Below, piece by piece: positions 16,164 to 23,806 of a DNA stretch of 38,320 nt; positions within the stretch are counted from its first letter, which is position 1; every line of letters starts with the position of its first letter. Source of the stretch: Candidatus Krumholzibacteriia bacterium (GTDB taxonomy: Bacteria; Krumholzibacteriota; Krumholzibacteriia; JAJRXK01); NCBI GenBank assembly GCA_029932915.1, contig JAOZPE010000026.1:1-38320 (forward strand), in the 5' to 3' direction. The translations under genes and the position numbers were made by a program. Under the pieces are notes generated by a model. The model had not been told where the DNA came from. It did no database searches and saw only the letters and a program-made list of their open reading frames with translations.

Positions 16164-17297
16164 TCAGTGACCCCGCTGTTCCTTGATCGCCTTCTCGCGG
16201 GCGATGAGCTGCCGCTGGCGTTCGATCTGCTTGACCGCGCGGTCTCCCCACTGCGGATCCTCCACGATCTTGTCGAACATGTCGATGGCCTTGCGGTACT
16301 CGCCCTTCTTCTCGAGCACCTGACCCATCAGGTAGTACATGCCGGGCTTCTTGGGATCGTCGCTGGGCCACTTCGCAATGGCCTCGCTGGCGATCTTGTC
16401 AGCCTGGTCGATCTTGCCCGCGTCGAGGTAGAGGAAACCCAGACTCGAGGCCAGGCTGTGCCGCTCGGGGTCGAGCGCCATGGCCTTCTCGTAGGCGTCG
16501 ATGGCCTTCTGCGTCTCGCCCATCTTGGTGTAGCAGAAGCCCAGGTTCTGCCAGCCCGACGCGCTGGAGGGCTTGCCCTCGACATAGTCCTCGAAGGCCT
16601 TGGCCGCTTCCTCGTAACGTCCCGCCTTCATGTGCTGCACCCCGAGATCGAAGGCCCCGGAGGTGGCCACTCCAGCGGCGGCGGCCCTGCTGTACCATTC
16701 CTGCGCCGACGCCATATCCCCCTTGCGCTTGTACAGGTCGCCGATCTTCTTGCTGTACTCGTGTTCGTCCGGGTTCATCTCGTACAGCATCTTCTCGTAG
16801 CGGATCGCCTCGTCGTAGCGCTTGGTGACCTCGTAGATGTAGACCAGTCGCTTGAGCGGATCGGGATTGTCGGGCTCCTTTTCGTGGTACTTCAGATACA
16901 CGGGCTCGGCCTTCTCGGGTTGCTTCGCCTTGAGCAGGGCGAAGCCGTAACCGTTGAGTACCCGGGTCTCCGTCGAATCGATGTCCCCGTGATACTTGCC
17001 CTCGATCAGGGCCTCGTACTCGGTGACCGATTCCTCGTACTTCTTGGTGCGCAGATAGGCCTGGGCCAGGAGTTCCTTGCTGGCCCAGTGCTCGGGGCAA
17101 GCCTCCTGTGCCTTCTTCAGGCTGCGGATCGCGGTGTTCCACTTCCCCTGTTGGATGAAGGCGTAGGCGGTGTCGTACGACTGCCGTGCGGCGGCCGCAT
17201 CCTTGGGCGAGCATTCCGCCCGGGCAGCCGAAACACCGGCGAAGAGCAGAACGGCCACGAGCGATGTCTTCAGCAACGTGAGTATATGGCGATTCAC
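16164..17297 (-). CDS. Exported tetratricopeptide-repeat protein
   Basis: A 377-residue secreted or periplasmic protein built almost wholly of TPR units. The N-terminus (NRHILTLLKTSLVAVLLFAGVSAARAE) is a clear Sec signal peptide with cleavage likely after ARA. Repeats of the type YDEAIRYEKMLYEMNPDE, YEEAAKAFEDYVEGKPSS and TQKAIDAYEKAMALDPER then run to the end. I chose the GTG at 17297: ggagg lies ten bases upstream and it opens directly into the signal peptide. A strong promoter lies at 17370-17399. TPR proteins are scaffolds; the partner is unknown. Confidence 0.88.
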   Translation of the reverse strand: MNRHILTLLKTSLVAVLLFAGVSAARAECSPKDAAAARQSYDTAYAFIQQGKWNTAIRSLKKAQEACPEHWASKELLAQAYLRTKKYEESVTEYEALIEGKYHGDIDSTETRVLNGYGFALLKAKQPEKAEPVYLKYHEKEPDNPDPLKRLVYIYEVTKRYDEAIRYEKMLYEMNPDEHEYSKKIGDLYKRKGDMASAQEWYSRAAAAGVATSGAFDLGVQHMKAGRYEEAAKAFEDYVEGKPSSASGWQNLGFCYTKMGETQKAIDAYEKAMALDPERHSLASSLGFLYLDAGKIDQADKIASEAIAKWPSDDPKKPGMYYLMGQVLEKKGEYRKAIDMFDKIVEDPQWGDRAVKQIERQRQLIAREKAIKEQRGH

Positions 17298-17369
17298 AAC
17301 GATCCAACCTCCAGTCGAACGGAATCGAAATCGGGATCCGCCCATCGTTTCCGTGAAATGAGCCGAGGC

Positions 17370-17399
17370 AAGATAAGAGGCCCTCCCGTGATCTGTCAA
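17370..17399 (-). promoter_or_regulatory. Strong sigma70-like promoter of the TPR gene
   Basis: Minus strand: a perfect -35 TTGACA (17399-17394), an 18-base spacer and TATCTT (17375-17370), about 65 bases upstream of the TPR start. It is the best-matching promoter I see in the window. The -35 box lies inside an inverted repeat (17386-17405), which suggests control by a dimeric regulator. Confidence 0.65.
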
Positions 17400-17405
17400 T
17401 CACGG
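17386..17405. promoter_or_regulatory. Operator-like inverted repeat over the -35 box
   Basis: ccgtgat (17386-17392) and atcacgg (17399-17405) form a perfect 7-6-7 inverted repeat whose spacer contains most of the TTGACA element of the TPR promoter. A second perfect 12-bp palindrome, ccgaccggtcgg, lies at 17442-17453. The geometry fits a helix-turn-helix dimer site, but no candidate regulator gene is nearby. Confidence 0.35.
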
Positions 17406-17489
17406 CCCCTCGTGCTGCCTCTGTGTCTTGGAACACCCAGCCCGACCGGTCGGTTCCGCCGGGCTCGCCTTCCGCTTCTCTTCCAGGCC

Positions 17490-18344
17490 CTAGAACAGCG
17501 TGGCTTGGGACATGTGGGCCCGCTGGATCCACGAGAGACGGAAATTGCGATCGTGGCCGTCGTCGCCCCTTCCCACCAGGAACATGCTGCCCGGACGCCG
17601 CAGATAGCCCTGGGGAACGATGTCCTTGGCCTCTTCCCGCCGCCGTCCCTCCGGGCGATAGACGATGGTCACCTTCACCCCCTGCACCAGGGCATCGTCG
17701 ATGGCCTGCAGGTGGCTGGGAAGCCAGGCCCTCGTCCGGCCCGGCCACCCGAAGGTGAGCGCACTGCCGGTGTCGACGATGAGATCCCCCAGACTCCTGT
17801 CCGCATAGACCTGGGCGATCAGACGCAGGAAGACATGGCTGAGGGTCTGGGCATCGGCCAGCGCCCGGTGATAGGTCGATGCCGGGCAGGCCAATGCGCG
17901 CGAGATCGTCTCCAGCTTGTGGTTGGGCAGGTCCGAACGGAGCGTCCGGGAGATCTCGACCGTGTCCAGCACCGGGGGATGGGGAAGGTCGACCCCCGCG
18001 CGGGCCGCTTCGTGCACGAGGAAACCCAGGTCGAACTCGGCATTGTGGGCCAGCAGGACCGCCTGCTCGGCGAACTCGAGGAAACGGGGCAGGACCTCTC
18101 CGACCCCCGGCTTCCCGTGGACCATCTCGTCGGTGATGCCATGCACCCGCGCGGCCGAGGCGGGAATCGGACGACCGGGGTCGATCAGTTCGTCGAAGAC
18201 ACCTTCCTCGCTCCCGTCCAGGCGGAAACGGACCGCCGACAGTTCCACCACCCGCTCGGACACGGGGGTCAGACCGGTGGTCTCGGTATCGAAAGCGACG
18301 AAGACGAGATCGGAAAGGGGATCCTCGAAGCGGATCTGCGGCAC
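17490..18344 (-). CDS. DnaQ-type 3'-5' exonuclease with C-terminal WYL-like domain
   Basis: A 284-residue protein in two parts. Residues 10-180 are a DEDDh exonuclease as in DNA polymerase III epsilon: FDTETTG (Asp19, Glu21), LLAHNAEFDLGFL (Asp105) and HRALADAQ (His159, Asp164). Residues about 211-280 resemble a WYL domain: an AIDDALVQGVKVTIVYR start, DIVPQGYL in the middle, and a NFRLSWIQRA end, the usual beta-barrel pattern. WYL domains sense ligands or nucleic acid in transcription regulators and defence proteins. It has its own promoter (18413-18441). The exonuclease is secure; the WYL assignment is by eye and less so. Confidence 0.88.
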   Translation of the reverse strand: MPQIRFEDPLSDLVFVAFDTETTGLTPVSERVVELSAVRFRLDGSEEGVFDELIDPGRPIPASAARVHGITDEMVHGKPGVGEVLPRFLEFAEQAVLLAHNAEFDLGFLVHEAARAGVDLPHPPVLDTVEISRTLRSDLPNHKLETISRALACPASTYHRALADAQTLSHVFLRLIAQVYADRSLGDLIVDTGSALTFGWPGRTRAWLPSHLQAIDDALVQGVKVTIVYRPEGRRREEAKDIVPQGYLRRPGSMFLVGRGDDGHDRNFRLSWIQRAHMSQATLF

Positions 18345-18412
18345 GTCCGGCTCCTTTCGAACGATGCGGGGCGAGGTGGGCGGAAGGACGTGTGGCCGAA
18401 CGAAGTGGCGCC

Positions 18413-18441
18413 AGTATAGGGACGGGCGGCCCGACCCACAA
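18413..18441 (-). promoter_or_regulatory. Sigma70-like promoter of the exonuclease-WYL gene
   Basis: Minus strand TTGTGG (18441-18436), an exact 17-base spacer and TATACT (18418-18413), about 70 bases upstream of the exonuclease ATG and downstream of the YqeC-like gene. The -10 matches five of six consensus bases. Confidence 0.6.
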
Positions 18442-18532
18442 CCACCGGATACAGGAGTCGGTCACGGCCGAGCCAACGAGGGCGAGAGCTCCCCCGGACG
18501 GCCCCTGATCCGGCCGCTCGGGAAACGGACCC

Positions 18533-19390
18533 TCAACCTCCCTCCTCGTCCAGCCGGGCCGGATACATCGCATAGATCCTCTCTCCGGCCAGATGGGGTG
18601 CGCCCTGCGGCAGCGCGCTCGCGGCCGCCTTCTCGGCCTCGTCGATCCGTGCCGGTCCCACCAGTTCTCCCATCAGCACCACCTTCAGCCCCTCGGCGCT
18701 CCACAGGCGGTCGACGATCTCGAACATGCCGTCCATGTCCCGGTACGCGGCCAGACCGGCCAGGAAGGGCAGAACCGGCACACCGGAGGGCACCTGCCGG
18801 AGCAGTCCCCCCTCGCCAGCAAGGATCTCGATGAGGTCGGAGGTGTGCACCCGGGCCGGCGCATCGTCCGCCGCTCCATCGCCTTCCTCCACCACCCCAC
18901 TCTTCAGGTGTCCCACCCGATGCAGGCCGGTGACGAGGAAGACGAGGTGCACCGGTTCGGGCCAGTGCACCGGCGGCATGGAGAGTTCCTTCGCAGCCGC
19001 GTCGAAGGGTGCCTGGCACTCCACCAGCACCACGTCCGGAGCCAGCCGCCGGCGCAGTTCCTCGATCCCGGCCGCGTCCAGGCCCCCGCGGCCTTCCGCC
19101 GCGGCGGCTGCTCCAGCCACGAAGAGGGAACCCTCCGAGCTCAGGCGCTCCCGGAGACGGGGGAAGGGCTCGTCGACCCGGGCCTCGGGCACACCCTCCG
19201 GGGCCGGGTGCTCCACCGTCTGGGTCCACAGGACGCTGGCGCCCCGTTCCCGATAGTAGCGGTGCAGGCGGTGCAGGAGCGCCGTCTTGCCCCCCTCTCC
19301 CGCCACCGCGATCACCGGCCGGCCCTCCAACGGCAACAGCAGGGTCCACGGATCCAGGAAACGAAGTTCCTCATCTCCAATGGGTTTCAC
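18533..19390 (-). CDS. YqeC-like P-loop protein (selenium-cofactor accessory family)
   Basis: A 285-residue protein with an N-terminal nucleotide-binding loop AVAGEGGKTALLHRL (GEGGKT at 31-36), followed by ASVLWTQTVEHPAP where YqeC proteins have a TTTT-H-P stretch, then VVLVECQ and LVFLVTGLHRVG. This layout recalls YqeC, a poorly understood accessory of selenium-dependent molybdenum hydroxylases. No molybdenum hydroxylase or selenium gene lies in the window, so the role may differ. The GTG start overlaps the stop of the glycosyltransferase gene (GTGA), so the two are co-translated. A generic SIMIBI-type GTPase or ATPase is the alternative. Confidence 0.6.
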   Translation of the reverse strand: MKPIGDEELRFLDPWTLLLPLEGRPVIAVAGEGGKTALLHRLHRYYRERGASVLWTQTVEHPAPEGVPEARVDEPFPRLRERLSSEGSLFVAGAAAAAEGRGGLDAAGIEELRRRLAPDVVLVECQAPFDAAAKELSMPPVHWPEPVHLVFLVTGLHRVGHLKSGVVEEGDGAADDAPARVHTSDLIEILAGEGGLLRQVPSGVPVLPFLAGLAAYRDMDGMFEIVDRLWSAEGLKVVLMGELVGPARIDEAEKAAASALPQGAPHLAGERIYAMYPARLDEEGG

Positions 19391-20523
19391 CGTTCCTCCT
19401 CCACCTCGACCGCGCGTTCCAGCAGGGCGGCCAGACGATCGATGGACGTTCTCTCGTCGAAGTGGGTGCGCACCCGGCGGCGGGCCGCCTCGCCCATGCG
19501 CCCGGCCTGCCCGGGATCATCCCACAGGGCCCGAAGCGCGTCTCGCAGGGCCGGGGCATCGCCCGGAGGCACCAGCAATCCGGTCACGCCGTCCTCCTGC
19601 ACCGACGCCACCCCACCCGACGCGCGGGCCGCCACCACCGGCCGGCCGCGGGCCATCGCCTCCAGTTGCACCAGTCCGAAGGTCTCGCTCGGAGCCGTAC
19701 TGGGCAACACCAGCGCATGGCAGGAACGATACAGGGTGTCCAGACGGTCCGAGCCGACCTCTCCGAGGAAGCGAACCCTCTCCTGGAGGCCCCAGCGGCG
19801 GCTCAGCGCCTCCCAACGGCGGCGCAGTGGACCGTCGCCCACCACGGCCAGGGGCATCTCCTCCTCCTTGAGGGCGGCGAGCAGGACGTCCAGGCCCTTG
19901 TAGTACACCATCCGGCCCACGAAGAGGTAATAGCGCGTCCAGGGCAGTCCCGTCGCATCGCTGGCGTCCCCACCCCCGGACTCCCCCTCCACCTCGCCCA
20001 CATCCACCCCGAGGGGGATGACCACACAGCGGGCGCGGTGGGGCCGCAGGCTCCCGCTGCGCTCGAGCAGATCCTCGCTGCTGACGACGATGGCCGCCGC
20101 CCGCGTCAGGACCCTCTGCCGCAGGGGTTCGAGCAGGCGGCCCAGCCAGCGCTGGCGCACGATGTCGCTGTGGTAGCTGATCACCAGGGGAAGACCCCGG
20201 TCACCCAGGAACGACCAGGCCACGGCCATGGCCGGGTTCGGCAGGTGCAGATGCACGATCTGGGGACGGAAGCGGCGGACGACGCGGCGAATCGCCCAGG
20301 GAAGACCCGGATTCAGCGAGAGACTGCGCCACTGGCCCCAACGCCCCAGACGCAGCACCTCGACCCCCTCGAGCGTCTCGCTCCGGCTCCGCAGGCCGTC
20401 CCCGGAGACCAGCACCTGCACCCGATGGCCCCGCGCCGACAGGCCCAGGCAGGTGCGCCTCAGGACGGTCTCCATTCCCCCCCGGTGCGGAGGGTAGTAT
20501 TTTCCCAGCTCGAGAATGCGCAT
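19387..20523 (-). CDS. GT4-family glycosyltransferase
   Basis: A 378-residue GT-B retaining glycosyltransferase. The N-terminus MRILELGKYYPPHRGGMETV is the acceptor-side Rossmann start; HLHLPNP and YHSDIV follow; the donor half shows YLFVGRMVYYKGLDVLL, AVVGDGPLRRR and the E-x7-E signature in ETFGLVQLEAMARGRPVVA. The ATG at 20523 has agaggaa upstream. The frame is open to 21225, but that would overlap the divergent gene. It is divergent from the ceramide operon across 177 bases, so a lipid acceptor is conceivable, but a polysaccharide role is equally possible. Sugar and acceptor are unknown. Confidence 0.92.
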   Translation of the reverse strand: MRILELGKYYPPHRGGMETVLRRTCLGLSARGHRVQVLVSGDGLRSRSETLEGVEVLRLGRWGQWRSLSLNPGLPWAIRRVVRRFRPQIVHLHLPNPAMAVAWSFLGDRGLPLVISYHSDIVRQRWLGRLLEPLRQRVLTRAAAIVVSSEDLLERSGSLRPHRARCVVIPLGVDVGEVEGESGGGDASDATGLPWTRYYLFVGRMVYYKGLDVLLAALKEEEMPLAVVGDGPLRRRWEALSRRWGLQERVRFLGEVGSDRLDTLYRSCHALVLPSTAPSETFGLVQLEAMARGRPVVAARASGGVASVQEDGVTGLLVPPGDAPALRDALRALWDDPGQAGRMGEAARRRVRTHFDERTSIDRLAALLERAVEVEEER

Positions 20524-20646
20524 CGTTTCCTCTCGGGCGCCGGTCCTCCCCCATTCCGGCTCCGCCTCGGTCGGGCGGCTCCGCGCGTCCACGTCCTCCC
20601 AACGCTCCCCCAGGATGGAGAGAAAGCGCCGCGAGGGCAACGGGAG

Positions 20647-20675
20647 TTGATGGAGCGTCGCCGGGGACGTACAGT
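20647..20675 (+). promoter_or_regulatory. Candidate promoter of the sphingolipid operon
   Basis: TTGATG (20647-20652), an exact 17-base spacer and TACAGT (20670-20675), 25 bases before the ATG of the first operon gene, whose ribosome site aaggag follows at 20688-20693. Each hexamer matches four of six consensus bases. No other good candidate lies in the 177-base divergent gap. Confidence 0.5.
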
Positions 20676-20700
20676 GGAGCGACACCCAAGGAGTGGGAAG

Positions 20701-21414
20701 ATGGAGCAGAACAAGCCCCCAGCGACGGACTACGAGAGTCAGCCCCTCACCCGCGCCGAGTACGTGTCGGCCATCGTCCATCTCTACCGCGGCGAACTCT
20801 ACCGGGCCAACACCTGGAGGATCCGCCTCGATACCACCACCAATTGGGCCATCCTCACCACCGCCGGGCTGCTGAGCTACTCCTTCGGTTCGACCAACCA
20901 CTCCCACTGGATCCTCCTGGTGGGGGTCCTCCTGGTGAGCGCCCTGCTGGGCTACGAGGCCCGCCGCTTCCGCTTCTTCGACGTCTGGCGGGCCCGCGTC
21001 CGGAAGATCGAGGAGAACTTCTACGGCCCCATCCTCCGGCGGGACCCGGTGAGCCCCGACCGCGAATGGGGTAGGCGCGTGGCCGAGGATCTCCTGAATC
21101 CCCAGTTCAAGATCACCTTCCTGGCCGCTCTGAGGGCCCGTTTCCTTCGGAATTACTGGGTGATGTACATGGTTCTGCTCATGGCGTGGCTCCTGAAGGT
21201 GCTGCTGCATCCGGTCGAAGCCCATTCCTGGGCCGACCTGAGGGCCAATCTGGCCGCGGGGCCCATCGCCTGGTGGGTGCCGGTCATCTTTTCTCTGCTG
21301 TTGCTTGCGGCCATTCTCGCGCTATTCTTCCTTGCTCCGAAAGCTCCGCGCTCAGAAGATGCCTATTGGTCTTCCGACCGCGACAACGAAGACCTGTCCC
21401 TTCTCGACGTCTGA
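20701..21414 (+). CDS. DUF2270 integral membrane protein
   Basis: A 237-residue membrane protein of unknown function. The start LTRAEYVSAIVHLYRGELYR and the following RIRLDTTTNWAILTTAG, then YEARRFRFFDVWRARVRKIEENFY, are the DUF2270 pattern as I recall it. Four hydrophobic segments lie near 48-62, 70-84, 155-170 and 190-210. The ATG has aaggag seven bases upstream. Its stop lies only six bases before the serine palmitoyltransferase start, so it is the first gene of the ceramide operon. A role in sphingolipid handling is inferred from position only. Confidence 0.8.
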   Translation: MEQNKPPATDYESQPLTRAEYVSAIVHLYRGELYRANTWRIRLDTTTNWAILTTAGLLSYSFGSTNHSHWILLVGVLLVSALLGYEARRFRFFDVWRARVRKIEENFYGPILRRDPVSPDREWGRRVAEDLLNPQFKITFLAALRARFLRNYWVMYMVLLMAWLLKVLLHPVEAHSWADLRANLAAGPIAWWVPVIFSLLLLAAILALFFLAPKAPRSEDAYWSSDRDNEDLSLLDV

Positions 21415-21420
21415 GGATCG

Positions 21421-22650
21421 ATGAGTCCAGAAACGCAACCCAGCACATCGCCCGGGAACCAGGAGCACGCCGACGTCTTCCAGAAGGCCTACGCCTATAC
21501 CCGGGCCCAGGAGACCCGAGCCACCGGCCTGTACCCCTACTTCGTGCCCATCGAGGGAAGCGAGGGGACCGAGGTCGTCATCAACGGCCAACCGGTGGTG
21601 ATGCTGGGCTCGAACAACTACCTCGGGCTCACCCACGATCCACGGGTGCTGGAAGCCGGCGAGAAGGCCTCGCGGCTCTACGGAGCCGGGTGCACGGGCA
21701 GTCGCTTCCTCAATGGCACCCTCGATCTGCACCTGCAACTGGAGTCGCAGCTCGCCGAGTTCGTGGGCAAGGAGAGCGCCCTGGTCTTCTCCACCGGCTA
21801 TCAGACCAACCTGGGAACGATCTCGGCCCTGGTCGGCCGCAATGACGTCGCCCTGCTCGACAAGCTCGATCACGCCTGCATCGTCGACGGATCGAAGATG
21901 TCGATGGGCCAGGTGGCGCGCTTCCGCCACAACGACATGGACGATCTGCGCGCCCAGCTCGCCAAGATCGACCCGGACAAGGGGATCCTCGTCGCGGTCG
22001 ACGGCATCTTCTCCATGGAGGGTGACCTCACCCCCCTGCCGCAGGTGGTGGAGCTGGCCCATGCCTCAGGAGCCCGGGTCCTGGTGGACGAGGCCCATTC
22101 GGTGGGCGTGATGGGCAAGGGTGGAGCCGGCGTGGCCCAGCACTTCGGCCTGAGCCACGAGACCGATCTGATCATGGGAACCTTCTCGAAGTCGTTCGCC
22201 TCCATCGGCGGTTTCATCGCCGCCGACGAGCTCATCATCGACTATCTGCGGCACAACGCACGCACCATGATGTTCTCGGCGGCCATGCCTCCCTACGCGG
22301 TGGCCACGGTGCTCAAGAGCCTGGAGATCATCCGCACCGAACCGGAACGGCGCGAACGCCTGTGGGAGATCCAGCATTTCATGCAGCGTGAGTTGAAGAA
22401 CATGGGCTGGGACATCGGAGCAACGGAGACCCCGATCATCCCCATCGTGGTCGGAGAGAACCTGGACGCGTTCAAACTGTGGCGGGGCCTTCTCGACGGA
22501 GGCGTCTTCACCAACCCGGTGGTCTCGCCGGCGGTGCCCGAAGGCCGGGCGATGCTCCGCACCTCGTATATCGCGACCCACACCGACGAGCAGCTCCATC
22601 GCGCACTGGAGACCTTCTCGAAGGTGGGGAAGCAGATGGGTCTCATCTGA
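21421..22650 (+). CDS. spt: Serine palmitoyltransferase (alpha-oxoamine synthase)
   Basis: PLP enzyme of 409 residues, predicted to condense serine with a fatty acyl thioester to 3-ketosphinganine, the first step of sphingolipid synthesis. The opening GLYPYFVPIEGSEGTEVVI and MLGSNNYLGLTHDP is the form I associate with bacterial SPT. The family residues are present: LDHACIVDG (His151 stacking on PLP), DEAHSVGV (Asp223, His226) and TFSKSFASIGG (Schiff-base Lys257). 8-amino-7-oxononanoate synthase (BioF) and 2-amino-3-ketobutyrate ligase (Kbl) are sister enzymes; the N-terminal form and the two following genes favour SPT. The start follows gaggatcg; the gene lies six bases after the DUF2270 gene and 24 bases before the acyltransferase gene. 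Confidence 0.9.
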   Translation: MSPETQPSTSPGNQEHADVFQKAYAYTRAQETRATGLYPYFVPIEGSEGTEVVINGQPVVMLGSNNYLGLTHDPRVLEAGEKASRLYGAGCTGSRFLNGTLDLHLQLESQLAEFVGKESALVFSTGYQTNLGTISALVGRNDVALLDKLDHACIVDGSKMSMGQVARFRHNDMDDLRAQLAKIDPDKGILVAVDGIFSMEGDLTPLPQVVELAHASGARVLVDEAHSVGVMGKGGAGVAQHFGLSHETDLIMGTFSKSFASIGGFIAADELIIDYLRHNARTMMFSAAMPPYAVATVLKSLEIIRTEPERRERLWEIQHFMQRELKNMGWDIGATETPIIPIVVGENLDAFKLWRGLLDGGVFTNPVVSPAVPEGRAMLRTSYIATHTDEQLHRALETFSKVGKQMGLI

Positions 22651-22674
22651 TGGCACCTTCGCGGGGATCCTCCC

Positions 22675-23796
22675 ATGAGTCTTGAGATCCGCCCCGTCGC
22701 CGGCCGCAAGGATCTCGAGCGCTTCGCCCGCTTCCCCTGGGAGATCTACCGGGACGACCCCCACTGGGTTCCTCCCCTGCGAAGCGACGTGATCAAGCTG
22801 CTCACCCCGGGCAAGCATCCCTTCCACGAACACGCCGAGGTCCAACCCTTCCTCGCCTGGCGCGAGAACACGGTGGTGGGACGCATCGTGGCCACGGTGA
22901 ACCATGCGCACAACGAGTTCCACCACGACGAGGTGGGCTTCTTCGGTTTCCACGACGCGCTGCGCGCGGACGACGAGGCTTCCCTCCGTCTCTTCGAGAC
23001 CGCCTTCTCCTGGCTCAAGGAACGCGGGCGCAGCCACGCCATGGGACCCTTCGAGCTGTCCACCAACGAGATGTGCGGTCTGCTGGTGGAGGGTGAGCCG
23101 GGCCCGCCGGTGGTGATGATGCCCTACAATCCGCCGTGGTACCCCGAGCGCTACGAGGCGGCCGGACTGGTGAAGGCGAAGGACCTGCTGGCCTTCATCG
23201 TCCACGAGAACGACAAGCTCAAGCGCCTCTCGACACTGGCCGAGCAGCTCAAGAAGCGCAACAAGGTGAGGATCCGCCCGCTCGACATGAAGCACTTCGA
23301 CCGCGAGGTCGACCGGGTGATGGCCCTGTACAACGTGTGCTGGGAGAAGAACTGGGGCTTCGTCCCCATGAGCGCCGATGAGATCAAGCACTTCGCCGCC
23401 GAGGTCCGTTACGCCATCGATCCGGAGTTGACGCTGATCCTCGAACGGGAGGAGAGCGGCGAGCCCGTGGGCTTCATCCTCGCCCTGCCCGATCTGAACC
23501 GGGCCCTCAAGCATGCCAACGGCAGCCTCTTCCCCTTCGGATTGCTCAAGATCCTCTGGCACAAGCGCCACATCGACGGCGTCCGTGTGGTCACCCTGGG
23601 ACTCATCCCGCAGATGCGCGGCAAGGGCCTCGACGGCGTGCTCATCCAGGCCGTGGTCGAGACCGGTCTGAAGAAGGGGTACCACTGGGCCGAGTGCTCG
23701 TGGGTGCTGGAGGACAACATGCCGATGATCATCCCCCTGCAGAAGTTCGACGCCAAGCCCTACCGTAGATACCGCATCTACCAGAAGGCCCTGTGA
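22675..23796 (+). CDS. bcerS: GNAT-family bacterial ceramide synthase-like acyltransferase
   Basis: A 373-residue protein of the YghO-like GNAT family. Visible marks are FPWEIYRDDPHWVPPL at the start, the GPFELSTNEMCGLLVEG block (about 124-140), YNPPWYPERYEAAGLVKAKDLLAF, and a C-terminal acetyl-CoA-fold part with LGLIPQMRGKGLDGVLIQ and CSWVLEDNMPM. In Caulobacter a GNAT protein of this type, bCerS, N-acylates the sphingoid base during ceramide synthesis. Its place between spt and a CerR-like reductase supports that role. The ATG at 22675 has a weak ribosome site (gggga); it lies 24 bases after spt and 10 bases before the next gene. It is unrelated in fold to eukaryotic ceramide synthases. Confidence 0.82.
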   Translation: MSLEIRPVAGRKDLERFARFPWEIYRDDPHWVPPLRSDVIKLLTPGKHPFHEHAEVQPFLAWRENTVVGRIVATVNHAHNEFHHDEVGFFGFHDALRADDEASLRLFETAFSWLKERGRSHAMGPFELSTNEMCGLLVEGEPGPPVVMMPYNPPWYPERYEAAGLVKAKDLLAFIVHENDKLKRLSTLAEQLKKRNKVRIRPLDMKHFDREVDRVMALYNVCWEKNWGFVPMSADEIKHFAAEVRYAIDPELTLILEREESGEPVGFILALPDLNRALKHANGSLFPFGLLKILWHKRHIDGVRVVTLGLIPQMRGKGLDGVLIQAVVETGLKKGYHWAECSWVLEDNMPMIIPLQKFDAKPYRRYRIYQKAL

Positions 23797-23806
23797 GGGA
23801 AGCGCC

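Noticed and set aside
21421-22650. BioF or Kbl identity for the alpha-oxoamine synthase
   Set aside because: No biotin or threonine-degradation gene is near; the N-terminus and the two downstream ceramide-type genes favour Spt. A tree would settle it.
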